From: DATAXP01 sp036272935
Lineage (GTDB): Bacteria; Planctomycetota; Planctomycetia; Pirellulales; PNKZ01
DNA length: 64,000 nucleotides
Assembly: GCA_036272935.1 (NCBI GenBank)
Contig: DATAXP010000068.1
Span: 1-64,000, forward strand
Direction: 5' to 3'
Shown: piece after piece, positions 55,465 to 64,000 of the stretch
How positions within the stretch are numbered: position 1 is the stretch's first letter
How the letters are laid out: every line of letters starts with the position of its first letter
The notes under the pieces: model-generated
What the model was told of the DNA's origin: nothing
What the model saw: the letters and a program-made list of their open reading frames with translations, nothing else
Databases searched by the model: none
Translations under genes and position numbers: made by a program

Positions 55465-58400
55465 CTACGCGTGAGTCGCTGACAACTGCCGCTTACGCAT
55501 GCGCCAGCGAGAGCCGGCCCACGCTGCCGCCACGCCGCACAGCGCCAACGTGCTGGGTTCGGGGATCGACGCTGGAGCGTAGTGCAGGATCAGCTCTTGC
55601 ATGTTGGCCGATTCGAAGATCGAGAACGTGCCGCCGTTCAGCGGATTGCCTGGCGTGAACTGGCTCGTGTCGATCGCGAACGTCGCGCTGTTGGTGCCGG
55701 TGATGCCGCCGGCGGCAGTGACGAGGATAAAGTCGTACGAGCTGGAACTGGTGAAGTTCTGCACACTCGATGTGCTGGTGGGATACGCCGCCACGTCGAC
55801 ATCGATCGTGCTACCAGGAACGATCGTCAGGCTGCCTGTCTCGCTGCCAAAGGCCAGCACCGCCAGCGAGTCGTAGCCGGTGCCCGCCGCTCCGGTGGCA
55901 TTGGCGATCTGTTCGCTGTAGGTCATCGAGTTCCAGGTCACGTCGCCGTTCACGGTCTGCATGCCGGGACTGTTCCCCGGCGAATAGAAGCTGCCGGCCG
56001 ATTGCACGAGGTCGCCAGTGATGGTGCCGGTGCCAGCGAGCGTGCCGCCGGCTTGAATGGTCACGTTGCCGTGAATCGCGCCGTTGTTGGTGATCTCGCC
56101 GGGAGCCAGCAGGTTGCTGGTGTTGTAGGTGCCGCCCGTGCCGACGCTGAGCGTGCTGCCGCCGTACACGGTGGTCGTGCCGCCGACGACAACCTCGCCG
56201 CCGGAGTTGACCGACAAGATGCCAATCCCGCTGTTACCGACTTGCAGCGTGCCGGCGATGGTCCAGGCCGAGCCGTTGCCGCTGACGGTGGCGACGCCGT
56301 AGCCCTGGCTGAAGTTTCCGATGATCGCGGCGCTGCTGGTGACGGCTCCGCCAGAGAGTACGTTCAACGAGCCGACGGCGTTGTTGCCCAAGAACAGTTT
56401 GCCCCCCATGCTCCAGGCGCTTCCGGCGCCACTGACGGTGGCCGCGCTGGCTGCACCGCCGCCGTAGCCGATCCAGCTTGAGAAGTTATCGACCTGGCCG
56501 CCGCTGAGAATGTTGAGCGTGCCGGTGCCGCTGTTGCCGACCACCAGGCTGCTACCGGCCAGGGACCAGGTGCCGCCGCTGACGGTGGCAGCGCCGGTGG
56601 CATTGGCGTTATAGCCGAGGTAGGCGTCGCCCGTCGTCAGTGTGCTGCCGCCCAGCACCGCGACGTTGCCGCTGTTGGTCTGGCCGATGTACGTGGTTTG
56701 GATGCCGCTGGTCGTGGCGCCGCTGGCGAGCACAAACGTGGGATTATTCGTGCCGTCGATCGTCAGCGGGCCGCTGGATTGCGTGTAGGTGCCGCCGCTG
56801 ACGGTGAGCATGCCGCCGTTGAAATTGAACGTGCCGGTCGCGGCGTTGAAGCTCGTGGCCGTGATCGCGCCGCCGGTGTCGAGCGTGAGCGTGCCATGCT
56901 GCCACAGCTCAAGCGTGCCGGCGACGTTCAACGAGCCACTGGAGTTGACCGTTAGTGAGCTGGTCCCGCCGGCTCCGCTGCTGCTGCCGCCGACGTACAG
57001 TCCGTTGCTCGCGGTCCACGTCGAGCCGGTGCCCGACACGGTTACGGTCCCGCGGCCGCTGCTGCCGTAGCCGATGCTGCTGACATCACTGGTCACCTGC
57101 CCGCCGGCGGTGATGGCCAGCGAGCCGGTCGCTAGAGCGCCGACAATCAGTGGGTTGCCGCCGGTATTGAACGACGACGCCAGGCCGCCGGCGCTGGTGC
57201 CCGAGACGGTCATGCTGCCGGGGCCGAGATAGCCGACGTTCAAACCGTTGCCCGCGAGCTGCTGCGTGATGGCGACTTGCGCGCCGCCGGTGATCGTCAG
57301 CGAGCCGGTGCCGTTCTGGCCGACGAAGACTTGCGTGGTGATGGTCGCGGTGGTCGGGGCGCCCGAGCCGTTGGTGCCGCTGATGATGGCGCTGCCGGTG
57401 ACGCCGGCATTCTCCGCGATCGTGAGAAAGTTGGTCATCAGGGCGCTGCCGCCGTTGACGATGAGCGCCCCCTGGTGCGTCGCGCCGACATACACGCCGT
57501 TGATGCTCGTGGTAGCGCCCGCCGACAGGGCGAAGGTGGGCACCGCCGTGCCGGAGTTGCCGCTGATCGTCAGCGAGTTCGTCGATGGCGTGTAGGTGCC
57601 GCCGCTGACGGTGAGCGTGCCGCCGTTGAGGTTGAACGTACCGGTGCTGTTGTTGAACGAGTTGGCGAAGATCGCTCCGCCGGTGTTGAGCGTGATGCTT
57701 CCGGTGTTCGTCATCGCTAGCGTGGTGTCGAACGTGGCGGTGCCGCCGCTACCAACGACCAGCGACGTGGGCGCCCCGGCGCCGCCGACGGTGAAGTTCG
57801 ACGTATCGTGGAAGCCGGCACTGTTGCCGTTGCCGACCGTGAGCGTCGTGACGCCGCTCATCGTGGCTCCACCGGCAAGCACCAGTGTGGGGTTGTTCGT
57901 GCCGTTGATCGTCAGCGCGCCGGCGCCGGTATAGCTGCCGCCGCTGACGGTGAGCGTGCCGCCGTTGAAATTGAACGTGCCGGCGGTGTCGGTGAACGAA
58001 TGGGCGGTGATCGCGCCGCCGCCAGCAAGCGTGAGCGTGCCGCCGCTGGAGATCGATAGCGTGGCGTCGAACGTGGCGTTGCCGCCGCTCTGCACGACCA
58101 GCGATGTCGCGGCGCCGGTGCCGCCGACGGCGAAGTTACTCGTGTCGTGGAAGCCGGCGCTATTGCCGTTGCCGACCGTGAGCGTGCTCACGCCGCTCAT
58201 CGTGGCCCCGCCGGCGAGCACCAGCGTAGGGTTGTTCGTGCCGTTGATCGTCAGCGTCCCGGCCCCGGTGTACGTGCCGCCGCTGACGGTGAACGTGCCG
58301 CCGTTGAAATTGAACGTGCCGGTCGTGGCGTTGAACGATTGCGCGGTGATCGCGCCGCCGCTGTCGAGCGAGAGCGTGCCGGTGTTCCACAGCTTGAGGG

Positions 58401-59964
58401 TGCCGCCGACCACCAGCGATCCGCTGTCGGTGACGGTCACTAAGCCAGTCCCACCGGCGCCGCTGGTGGTGCCGCCGATGTAAAGGTTGCCGGCATTGCT
58501 CCACAGCGAACCGGTGCCGCTGATGGTGGCCGCGCCGTTGCTGCCGCCGTTGTAGGCGAGAAATCCGCCGCCACTGGTGACCGTTGCGCCGGCGAGAACG
58601 TTCAACGCGCCGGTGCCGGTATTGCCTACGTACAGCGTGCCGCCGCTGAGATTCCAGCTCGAGCCACTGCCGCTGACGGTCACCGTGCCGACGCTGCCAG
58701 TGTTGTTGGCAACGAAGCTGGTGCCGCTGGTGACCGTCGCTCCGGCGAGAATATTCAACGCGCCGGTGCCTGAGTAGCCGATATTAAGCTGGCTGCCGCC
58801 AAGATTGAGCGTGGCTCCGCTACCGCTGACGGTGGTGGCGCCATTGCCGCTGGCAGCGTTTCCGAGAGTCAGCTCCCCGCCGCCGGTGTTAAGCACGCCG
58901 CCGCTGAGGATGTTCAATGCGCCGGTACCGCTGTCGCCGACGATGGCGCCGAGATTATAAGTGAAGCTCATGATGGCGGCGCTTCCCGTGCCGCTGATGG
59001 TGAGCGTTCCTGTCGAGCCGGAGCCGGAGCCGACATCAATGCCCCCGCTAAAGCCGCTGGCCGTGAGCGTGCTGCCGCCAAGGATGCTCAGCGAACCGGC
59101 GCCCGAGTTGCCAACCGTCACCGAGCCACCGCTTATCGAGAGCGCGCCGCCGGCCAACAGGTTCAGCGAGCCGGTGCTGCCACCGCTGTTGCCGAGCGTC
59201 AGGCTGCCGGCGTTGTACCACAGCGAACCGGCGCCGCTGACGGTGGCCGCGCCGGTGGAGCCGGCATTATACCCGACAATTGCCCCACCGCTGGTGACGG
59301 TGCCGCCGGCAAGAATGGCCATTGCGCCGGTGCCTGAGTAGCCGATGTGAAGCTGGCTGCCGCCAAGATTGAGCGTGGCTCCGCTACCGCTGACGGTGGC
59401 GGCGCCGTTGCCGCTGGCGGCGTTTCCGAGAGTCAGCTCTCCGCCGGTGTTGAATATGCCGCCGCTGAGGATGTTCAGCGCGCCGGTGCCGCTGTCGCCG
59501 ACGATGGTGCCAAGATTGTAGTTGTAGCTCATGACCACGGCGCTTCCCGTGCCGCTGATGGTGAGCGTTCCCGTCGAGCCGGAGCCGGAACCGACGTCGA
59601 TGCTCCCGCTAAAGCCGCTGGCCGTGAGCGTGCTGCCGCCAAGCACCGTCAGGCCGCCGCTGTTGCCACTGTTCACGCCGACGTACAACGTTTGGATGCC
59701 ACTGGTCGTGGCGCTGTTAGTGAGCGTGAGCACCGGCGAGCCGCTGCCATTGATGGTCAAGGTGCCCGGCGAGATGGAGTACACGCCGCCGCTTTGGGTG
59801 AAGCTGGTGGTGAGCGTGGCGTCGGCATGGGCGCGGACACTCGAGAGCGCGACCAGCAGCGCCAAGCCGAGACGCGCTGCCCAGGGCCGGAAGTCGTTCG
59901 CTCGAAGCGCCAGGGCCACGGCAGACACAACGCGATTGCGGAACGCGAAAACGCTGGCAGCCAT
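55465..59964 (-). CDS. PEP-CTERM autotransporter-like repeat surface protein
   Basis: 1499 aa from the ATG at 59964. Signal peptide LGLALLVALSSVRAHA. The body is Gly/Ser/Thr-rich beta-helix repeats of the type GTGALNVLAGATVTSGGGF and GAATVSGTGSLW. Near-identical blocks occur twice: FSGSIDVGSGSGSTGTLTIS (about 59640-59330 and 59070-58750), and the block with TGAGTLTINGTNNPTLVLAG. The C-terminus IPEPSTLALCGVAAAWAGSR then WRMRKRQ is a PEP-CTERM sorting signal, so an exosortase should process it. Extracellular; probably part of the cell surface or matrix. Confidence 0.9.
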   Translation of the reverse strand: MAASVFAFRNRVVSAVALALRANDFRPWAARLGLALLVALSSVRAHADATLTTSFTQSGGVYSISPGTLTINGSGSPVLTLTNSATTSGIQTLYVGVNSGNSGGLTVLGGSTLTASGFSGSIDVGSGSGSTGTLTISGTGSAVVMSYNYNLGTIVGDSGTGALNILSGGIFNTGGELTLGNAASGNGAATVSGSGATLNLGGSQLHIGYSGTGAMAILAGGTVTSGGAIVGYNAGSTGAATVSGAGSLWYNAGSLTLGNSGGSTGSLNLLAGGALSISGGSVTVGNSGAGSLSILGGSTLTASGFSGGIDVGSGSGSTGTLTISGTGSAAIMSFTYNLGAIVGDSGTGALNILSGGVLNTGGGELTLGNAASGNGATTVSGSGATLNLGGSQLNIGYSGTGALNILAGATVTSGTSFVANNTGSVGTVTVSGSGSSWNLSGGTLYVGNTGTGALNVLAGATVTSGGGFLAYNGGSNGAATISGTGSLWSNAGNLYIGGTTSGAGGTGLVTVTDSGSLVVGGTLKLWNTGTLSLDSGGAITAQSFNATTGTFNFNGGTFTVSGGTYTGAGTLTINGTNNPTLVLAGGATMSGVSTLTVGNGNSAGFHDTSNFAVGGTGAATSLVVQSGGNATFDATLSISSGGTLTLAGGGAITAHSFTDTAGTFNFNGGTLTVSGGSYTGAGALTINGTNNPTLVLAGGATMSGVTTLTVGNGNSAGFHDTSNFTVGGAGAPTSLVVGSGGTATFDTTLAMTNTGSITLNTGGAIFANSFNNSTGTFNLNGGTLTVSGGTYTPSTNSLTISGNSGTAVPTFALSAGATTSINGVYVGATHQGALIVNGGSALMTNFLTIAENAGVTGSAIISGTNGSGAPTTATITTQVFVGQNGTGSLTITGGAQVAITQQLAGNGLNVGYLGPGSMTVSGTSAGGLASSFNTGGNPLIVGALATGSLAITAGGQVTSDVSSIGYGSSGRGTVTVSGTGSTWTASNGLYVGGSSSGAGGTSSLTVNSSGSLNVAGTLELWQHGTLTLDTGGAITATSFNAATGTFNFNGGMLTVSGGTYTQSSGPLTIDGTNNPTFVLASGATTSGIQTTYIGQTNSGNVAVLGGSTLTTGDAYLGYNANATGAATVSGGTWSLAGSSLVVGNSGTGTLNILSGGQVDNFSSWIGYGGGAASAATVSGAGSAWSMGGKLFLGNNAVGSLNVLSGGAVTSSAAIIGNFSQGYGVATVSGNGSAWTIAGTLQVGNSGIGILSVNSGGEVVVGGTTTVYGGSTLSVGTGGTYNTSNLLAPGEITNNGAIHGNVTIQAGGTLAGTGTITGDLVQSAGSFYSPGNSPGMQTVNGDVTWNSMTYSEQIANATGAAGTGYDSLAVLAFGSETGSLTIVPGSTIDVDVAAYPTSTSSVQNFTSSSSYDFILVTAAGGITGTNSATFAIDTSQFTPGNPLNGGTFSIFESANMQELILHYAPASIPEPSTLALCGVAAAWAGSRWRMRKRQLSATHA

Positions 59965-60211
59965 CGTCGCCCTCCTCGGTTGTCGCCCCACGCCGGTGCG
60001 TGCCTTCTTGACGCGGCTCGTATGGTGGAGTTGGGTTAGCTTAAAGGTGGGGATTCGCGACGCAAGTGGGAAAACCCGCCTGCGAGCAAAAGGCCACTCT
60101 TCCTGGTAAAAAACCAGTTTCGCATCCGCAACGCCTCGACGACGGTGCTGGCGTGCCGCTCGTTCGCCGCCGCGCCGCTGGTTTCCGTGCAGCCGCTCAG
60201 CTTCCGCACCC

Positions 60212-63200
60212 CTATTTCTTTCTTGGCTCCGACTCCTTCGCCGCCGCCTTGCCGAATTCGTCGGCGTCGTACCGCTTCCAGAATTCCGGGGGCGGAAGGA
60301 CGACGTCGGTCGCTCCGCCGAACCCCATCCGCGTCAGCGTGTTCATCTGGCGAACGACGTCCATTCCCTCAGCGATGTTCTTGGGCGTGATGCATAGGTA
60401 TGTCAATTTCATTCCCGCCAGCGGCGACAGGTCGGATACCGGCGTGTTGTGGCAGACCAAGGTCGTCAACGGCATGCCTGTCAGCGGTGACACGTCGGAC
60501 ACTTGCGTCGAGCTAAAATAAAGCGTCGTCAATGGCATCCCGCGCAGCAGCGCGAGATCGGAAACTGCCGTACGGCTGCAAGACAGTCCGGTTAGCTGCA
60601 TCCCTGCCAGCGGCGACAGATCGGATAATCGGCTGATAGGTCGGGCTACGTTGCTGCCTTCGCAACCGAGACGCTTTAAGCCCGCCAGCGTCCGCAGCGG
60701 CGATATATCGGTCACGTGGTCCGCGTTAAGCCCCAATCCCACGACCACGCCTTTCACGATCGTGGGGGTGGGCAATGCGTCCGAGCCTACCAGCTCCCCG
60801 TCGAAGCCCGGGTTCAACTCCATCAGCTTCTTGCTCACCGCCTCGAGTTGCCGCTCGACGGGCAGGGCTTGCGTCGCTTTCATCCATTTCTGGAAGAAGG
60901 GTGTGTTCCACGGCTGGTTGACAACGGCCGGCTTGCCGAACTCGCCGGCATCGTATTTCTTCCAGAACTCGGCGGGCGAAAACTTCTGGTTTTCATCAAC
61001 CACGATGGTCTTGATAGTCTCCATCCGCCGAATTACGTCGAGCCCCGTGGTGATATTCTGCGGCGTGAAGTGCACTTCCCTCAGCCGTGCCCCTGCGAGC
61101 GGCGATAGATCGGACACCAGCGTTCCTGCGCAACCCACGTAATCCAAAGGCATTCCCTGGAGCGGCGACAGGTCGGAAACGGCCGTGTCGTCGCAAATCA
61201 AATGCGTCAATTTCATCCGCTTCAAAGCCGACAAGTCGGAAACTAAAGTTTTCGTACAACTAAGGTAGGTGAGAGGCATCCCCTGGAGCGGCGAGAGGTC
61301 GGCGACCGAAGCGTTCGGGAAATAAATCCTAGTGAGGTCCATGCCTTCGAGGGGCGATAGATCGCATAGCGTAACAGGCGTGAGCGGCGATTTGCTTCCT
61401 TGGCAGCCCAGTGTCTTCAACCCCACAAGCGCCCGGACCGGAGAAACGTCGGCTATCTTGTCGACTGAAAACGCAAGGCTAATGACCACGCCGTTCTCGA
61501 TCTTGGGTGTTCGATCTCCCAAGGTGCCCGCAACCTTCCCATCGAACCCGGGATTCAGCTCCATCAGCTTCTTGGCGACCGCCTCGACTTGCTGCTCGGC
61601 CGGCAGGGCTTGCGTGGCCTTGACCCACGCTTGGAACTCAGGCGATTGCCAATGGGGAGCGAGGGGTTGGGGGCTGGGGACTGGACGCGACAGGATCTCG
61701 GTCAGCAGCGGCCGCAGCGCGTCGCTCCAGCGCTGGTAGCCGAGCGTGGTCACAGTCGCGCCGCCGAACAGGTCTCTACGCTGCTTTCCCCGGTCGTAAA
61801 AGATCGGCTCCAAGTCGAGGAAGTAGACCATCCGGCCGTCGGCCAAGGTGGCGAGCGCGGCATTGATCTCCTGCCGTGCGGCATCACGGGCCGGCGTACT
61901 TGGTCCCGTGAGTACTCCCGTGAGCACGATCGCCGATGGGGAGTATGCCGCGCGCAGCCGAGGAACCAGCATTGCGAACTGCGCCTTCAGGGTGGCGACG
62001 AGTTGCGGCGAGGATTCGTCCATCTTCAAATCGTTGAAACCCACTTGCACGATCACGGCTCGCGGCCGCACGTCGGCATCGCGCCGCTCGTCGAGGCGGG
62101 CGATGAAATCGCTCGTATCCCGGCGGTCATGGTGGATCATGCGCCAGCTTGGGAACGATTCGTTCCACGTGTCGCCGGTCCAGCGGCCCATGATGCCGTC
62201 GCCCAGCAGCAGCACGTCGGTCGTGAAGTTGGCGGCGGCAACGGCACCCTCATCCGGCCTTCGGCCACCTTCTCCCGGAGGGAGAAGGGTTTGGGTCCAC
62301 GTCGCGCCGTGGATCGGCCCGTCGCGATGGTGCGATGATGAATCTTTGGCGATCGCGCCGGTGCCTTCGTCGAAGTGATAAAGCACCTCGGTCTTGTCGT
62401 CGGGTTCGAAGCGCTGCTGCGGCGTGAAGTCACCGGTGTAGCGTGCGACCGATGAGATGCGCACTTCGTTGATCGTGCCGTCGAAAAAGGTATTCGAATC
62501 GGGCTTGTTGTAGATCGTGGGCCCCGCGCCGATCAGCGCCGTCAGCGTCGATGCCTTGTGCGGCAGTTCGATCGCGGTCTTGGCGCGCTGTGCTCGGCCG
62601 TCGACAAACACCCTCGCCGTGCGGCCGTCGAAAACTCCCGCGACGTGGACCGCCGCGCCCGTTTGCGCCGGCGCGTCGGCGTACGCGTATTGAGACTGGT
62701 TGCGGCCGTACAGTTGGAAGCGCCAACGCTTCGCTCCGGCGGCACACTGCAAACCATAGCCGCCCCCTTCTTCGTTACTGACGATGCAAGCGGAGCCCCC
62801 ATTCGGCAACGGAGATTGCATGTCGCGCATGTTGACCCACGCTTCGACGGTCAGTGGCGTACTGCCGTCGTATTTCCAATCGGGGACTGCGACGTAGCTG
62901 TTGCGCTCGCGGCTGAAATCGAGCGCGAACGGCGCGACCGCGAGAGCCGGGGCTTTTCCGACCCCCTCTCCCTTTGGGAGAGGGTTGGGGTGAGGGCCCG
63001 TCGAAGCGGCAACGGCACCCTCATCCGGCCTTCGGCCACCTTCTCCCGGAGGGAGAAGGGTTTGGGTCCACGTCGCGCCGTGAATCTGGCCATCGCGATG
63101 GTGTGACGACGCATCCTTGGCAATCGTGCCGGTGCCTTCGTCGAAGTGGTAGAGCACCTCGGTGTCGTTGTCGGGCTCGAAGCGCCCGGCCGGCGTGAAG

Positions 63201-64000
63201 TCACCGGTGTAGCGCGCGACGCTCGAAACGCGCACCTCGTCGATCGCGCCGTCGAAGATCCCGATGGCTGCGGCGCCCGGCGCTGCACCAATGAGTGTTG
63301 GCAATCCGGCAGGCTTGATCGGCAATGCGATCGCTCGGGTCACCTTCTGCCGGCGCCCGTCGATGAACAGCACCAGCTCCTTGCCGTCGAACACGCCGGC
63401 AATGTGCGCGAGCACGTTCGGCCGAGTGGCTTTTTCTGCGTTGGTGGCCATGTAGGCGTCGCGATCGTGCACCGTAAATACCCACAAATCACCGAGGTTC
63501 GCCTTCAGGCCGAAGCCGCCATTTGATTGACACGAGATCACGCTGTACGGACGGCCGACGGTCCGCGGCGTGACCCACGCTTCGACGGTCAGCGGCGTAT
63601 GGCCGTCGTATTTCCAATCGGGCACTTCGACGTAGCTTTGGCGCTCGGGGCTGAAATCGAGCGCGAAGCCGGACGCGATGGGGCTAGGGGCTGGGGACTG
63701 GGGGCTCGGGGCCGCGGTCGGCTCGATCGTGCCGCCGTCCCAGGTGATCTTGCACGCCGGCAGGGCGCGGCTGAGCTTTTCGACGCCCGCGCTGAGCACC
63801 GCGGTTTCGACGATGTTCAGCTCGGTCAGCTCTTTGCACCGCTCGAGCGGCGACAGGTCGGTGATGTTCGTGTGGTAGCAGCCGAACTTGGTGAGCGGCA
63901 GGTTGGCAAGCGGCGCGAGATCGGTCACCTGCGTCCAGCCGCAGTTCACTTCGATCAGCGGCATGCCCCGCAGCGGCGACAGGTCGCGCACGGCGGTGAA
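60212..64000 (-). CDS. Giant LRR/LamG/SGNH-like protein, 5' end beyond window
   Basis: The open frame runs off the right end, so the N-terminus is not seen. In order from 64000: leucine-rich repeats (DLSPLRGMPLIEVNCGWTQV), LamG domain 1, a repeat-encoded linker, LamG domain 2, the same linker, an SGNH-like domain (about 62230-61690), then two modules each starting KATQALPAEQQVEAVAKKLM with LRRs and ending EFWKKYDAGEFGKPA. The SGNH domain lacks the nucleophile (GDGIMGRW where GDSI is usual) and the DxH block, though GFNDL is kept. Proteins of this build in planctomycetes often carry a Ser/Thr kinase upstream; that part is not visible. Confidence 0.82.
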   Translation of the reverse strand, partial: FTAVRDLSPLRGMPLIEVNCGWTQVTDLAPLANLPLTKFGCYHTNITDLSPLERCKELTELNIVETAVLSAGVEKLSRALPACKITWDGGTIEPTAAPSPQSPAPSPIASGFALDFSPERQSYVEVPDWKYDGHTPLTVEAWVTPRTVGRPYSVISCQSNGGFGLKANLGDLWVFTVHDRDAYMATNAEKATRPNVLAHIAGVFDGKELVLFIDGRRQKVTRAIALPIKPAGLPTLIGAAPGAAAIGIFDGAIDEVRVSSVARYTGDFTPAGRFEPDNDTEVLYHFDEGTGTIAKDASSHHRDGQIHGATWTQTLLPPGEGGRRPDEGAVAASTGPHPNPLPKGEGVGKAPALAVAPFALDFSRERNSYVAVPDWKYDGSTPLTVEAWVNMRDMQSPLPNGGSACIVSNEEGGGYGLQCAAGAKRWRFQLYGRNQSQYAYADAPAQTGAAVHVAGVFDGRTARVFVDGRAQRAKTAIELPHKASTLTALIGAGPTIYNKPDSNTFFDGTINEVRISSVARYTGDFTPQQRFEPDDKTEVLYHFDEGTGAIAKDSSSHHRDGPIHGATWTQTLLPPGEGGRRPDEGAVAAANFTTDVLLLGDGIMGRWTGDTWNESFPSWRMIHHDRRDTSDFIARLDERRDADVRPRAVIVQVGFNDLKMDESSPQLVATLKAQFAMLVPRLRAAYSPSAIVLTGVLTGPSTPARDAARQEINAALATLADGRMVYFLDLEPIFYDRGKQRRDLFGGATVTTLGYQRWSDALRPLLTEILSRPVPSPQPLAPHWQSPEFQAWVKATQALPAEQQVEAVAKKLMELNPGFDGKVAGTLGDRTPKIENGVVISLAFSVDKIADVSPVRALVGLKTLGCQGSKSPLTPVTLCDLSPLEGMDLTRIYFPNASVADLSPLQGMPLTYLSCTKTLVSDLSALKRMKLTHLICDDTAVSDLSPLQGMPLDYVGCAGTLVSDLSPLAGARLREVHFTPQNITTGLDVIRRMETIKTIVVDENQKFSPAEFWKKYDAGEFGKPAVVNQPWNTPFFQKWMKATQALPVERQLEAVSKKLMELNPGFDGELVGSDALPTPTIVKGVVVGLGLNADHVTDISPLRTLAGLKRLGCEGSNVARPISRLSDLSPLAGMQLTGLSCSRTAVSDLALLRGMPLTTLYFSSTQVSDVSPLTGMPLTTLVCHNTPVSDLSPLAGMKLTYLCITPKNIAEGMDVVRQMNTLTRMGFGGATDVVLPPPEFWKRYDADEFGKAAAKESEPRKK
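62247..62288. repeat. GAGAAGG hairpin repeat, copy 2 (in LamG gene)
   Basis: CCCTCATCCGGCCTTCGGCC then ACCTTCTCCCGGAGGGAGAAGG. On the coding strand it gives LLPPGEGGRRPDEG between LamG 2 and the SGNH-like domain. Same element as at 20273-20314 (reverse) and 63018-63059. Confidence 0.85.
62961..62996. repeat. CCCTCTCCC hairpin repeat (in LamG gene)
   Basis: Core ACCCCCTCTCCCTTTGGGAG then AGGGTTGGGGTGAGGG; stem CCCTCTCCC/GGGAGAGGG. On the coding strand it gives HPNPLPKGEGVG. I know this sequence type as a common dispersed repeat in several phyla. Confidence 0.8.
63018..63059. repeat. GAGAAGG hairpin repeat, copy 3 (in LamG gene)
   Basis: Same 42-bp element as 62247-62288. On the coding strand it gives LLPPGEGGRRPDEG between the two LamG domains. 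Confidence 0.85.

Noticed and set aside
55582..59341. Several plus-strand reading frames opposite the PEP-CTERM gene
   Set aside because: They arise from the repetitive GC-rich antisense strand and have no recognisable features; the minus-strand gene has a signal peptide and sorting signal.

Overview
The window looks like part of a planctomycete chromosome, most likely from the order Pirellulales. The evidence is the high GC content, three secreted sulfatases, a large PEP-CTERM surface protein, a multidomain LRR/LamG protein, a beta-propeller histidine kinase, a small Lys-rich protein of a type I recall from planctomycetes, and a ribosomal protein L17 with a long internal insertion. This placement is inferred from gene content; no database search was made.

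Layout. 1-460: tmRNA (minus strand). 461-8301: mdtA-mdtB-mdtC multidrug efflux operon (minus), divergent from an orphan propeller-type histidine kinase (8550-11546). 11558-15650: HAD hydrolase, then dxr and the RseP-type site-2 protease overlapping in one operon. 15897-24000: ftsH with a good promoter, a DUF3124 protein, a MntA/HepT toxin-antitoxin remnant with a frameshifted toxin, a VWA protein, a small basic protein, an alpha/beta hydrolase, a small lipoprotein and an exported protein of unknown function. 23862-29975: a hybrid PAS-kinase-REC-REC-Hpt protein, a sulfatase, and a MarR regulator with a halogenase-like flavoprotein. 30235-33609: the rpmJ-rpsM-rpsK-rpsD-rpoA-rplQ operon. 33660-37955: a metallopeptidase-like protein, a lipoprotein, and a cluster of membrane proteins plus a winged-helix regulator marked by a repeated 15-bp palindrome. 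38032-41579: MscS-like channel, ECF sigma factor with a small partner, sulfatase. 41643-47061: SOS mutasome imuA-imuB-dnaE2. 47148-50890: lipase-like protein, membrane protein, sulfatase. 50702-53204: lipB-lipA-lipoyl-domain cluster and smpB. 53320-55241: decayed insertion sequences (ISAs1 type, IS21 istB). 55465-64000: PEP-CTERM repeat protein and a giant LRR/LamG/SGNH protein that runs off the window.

The most unusual signal is a set of short palindromic repeats. Six have arms built from tandem 7-mers, one has 9-mer arms, several are stem-loops beginning TTTAGCC, and others are GAGAAGG-type stem-loops. They sit between genes, supply stop codons, and lie in frame inside dnaE2, imuB and the LamG gene, where they encode extra peptides. 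No transposase for them is visible. Two other points deserve attention. The lipoyl cluster has a lipoyl domain without its lysine next to a LipB that seems to lack both catalytic residues. The regulator/membrane-protein cluster carries a palindrome that contains an ATG.

Genes that probably work together: tmRNA and SmpB (ribosome rescue); MdtABC (efflux); dxr and RseP (co-transcribed housekeeping genes); LipB, LipA and the lipoyl domain; ImuA, ImuB and DnaE2 (damage-induced mutagenesis); ECF sigma and its small partner; MarR and the flavoprotein.
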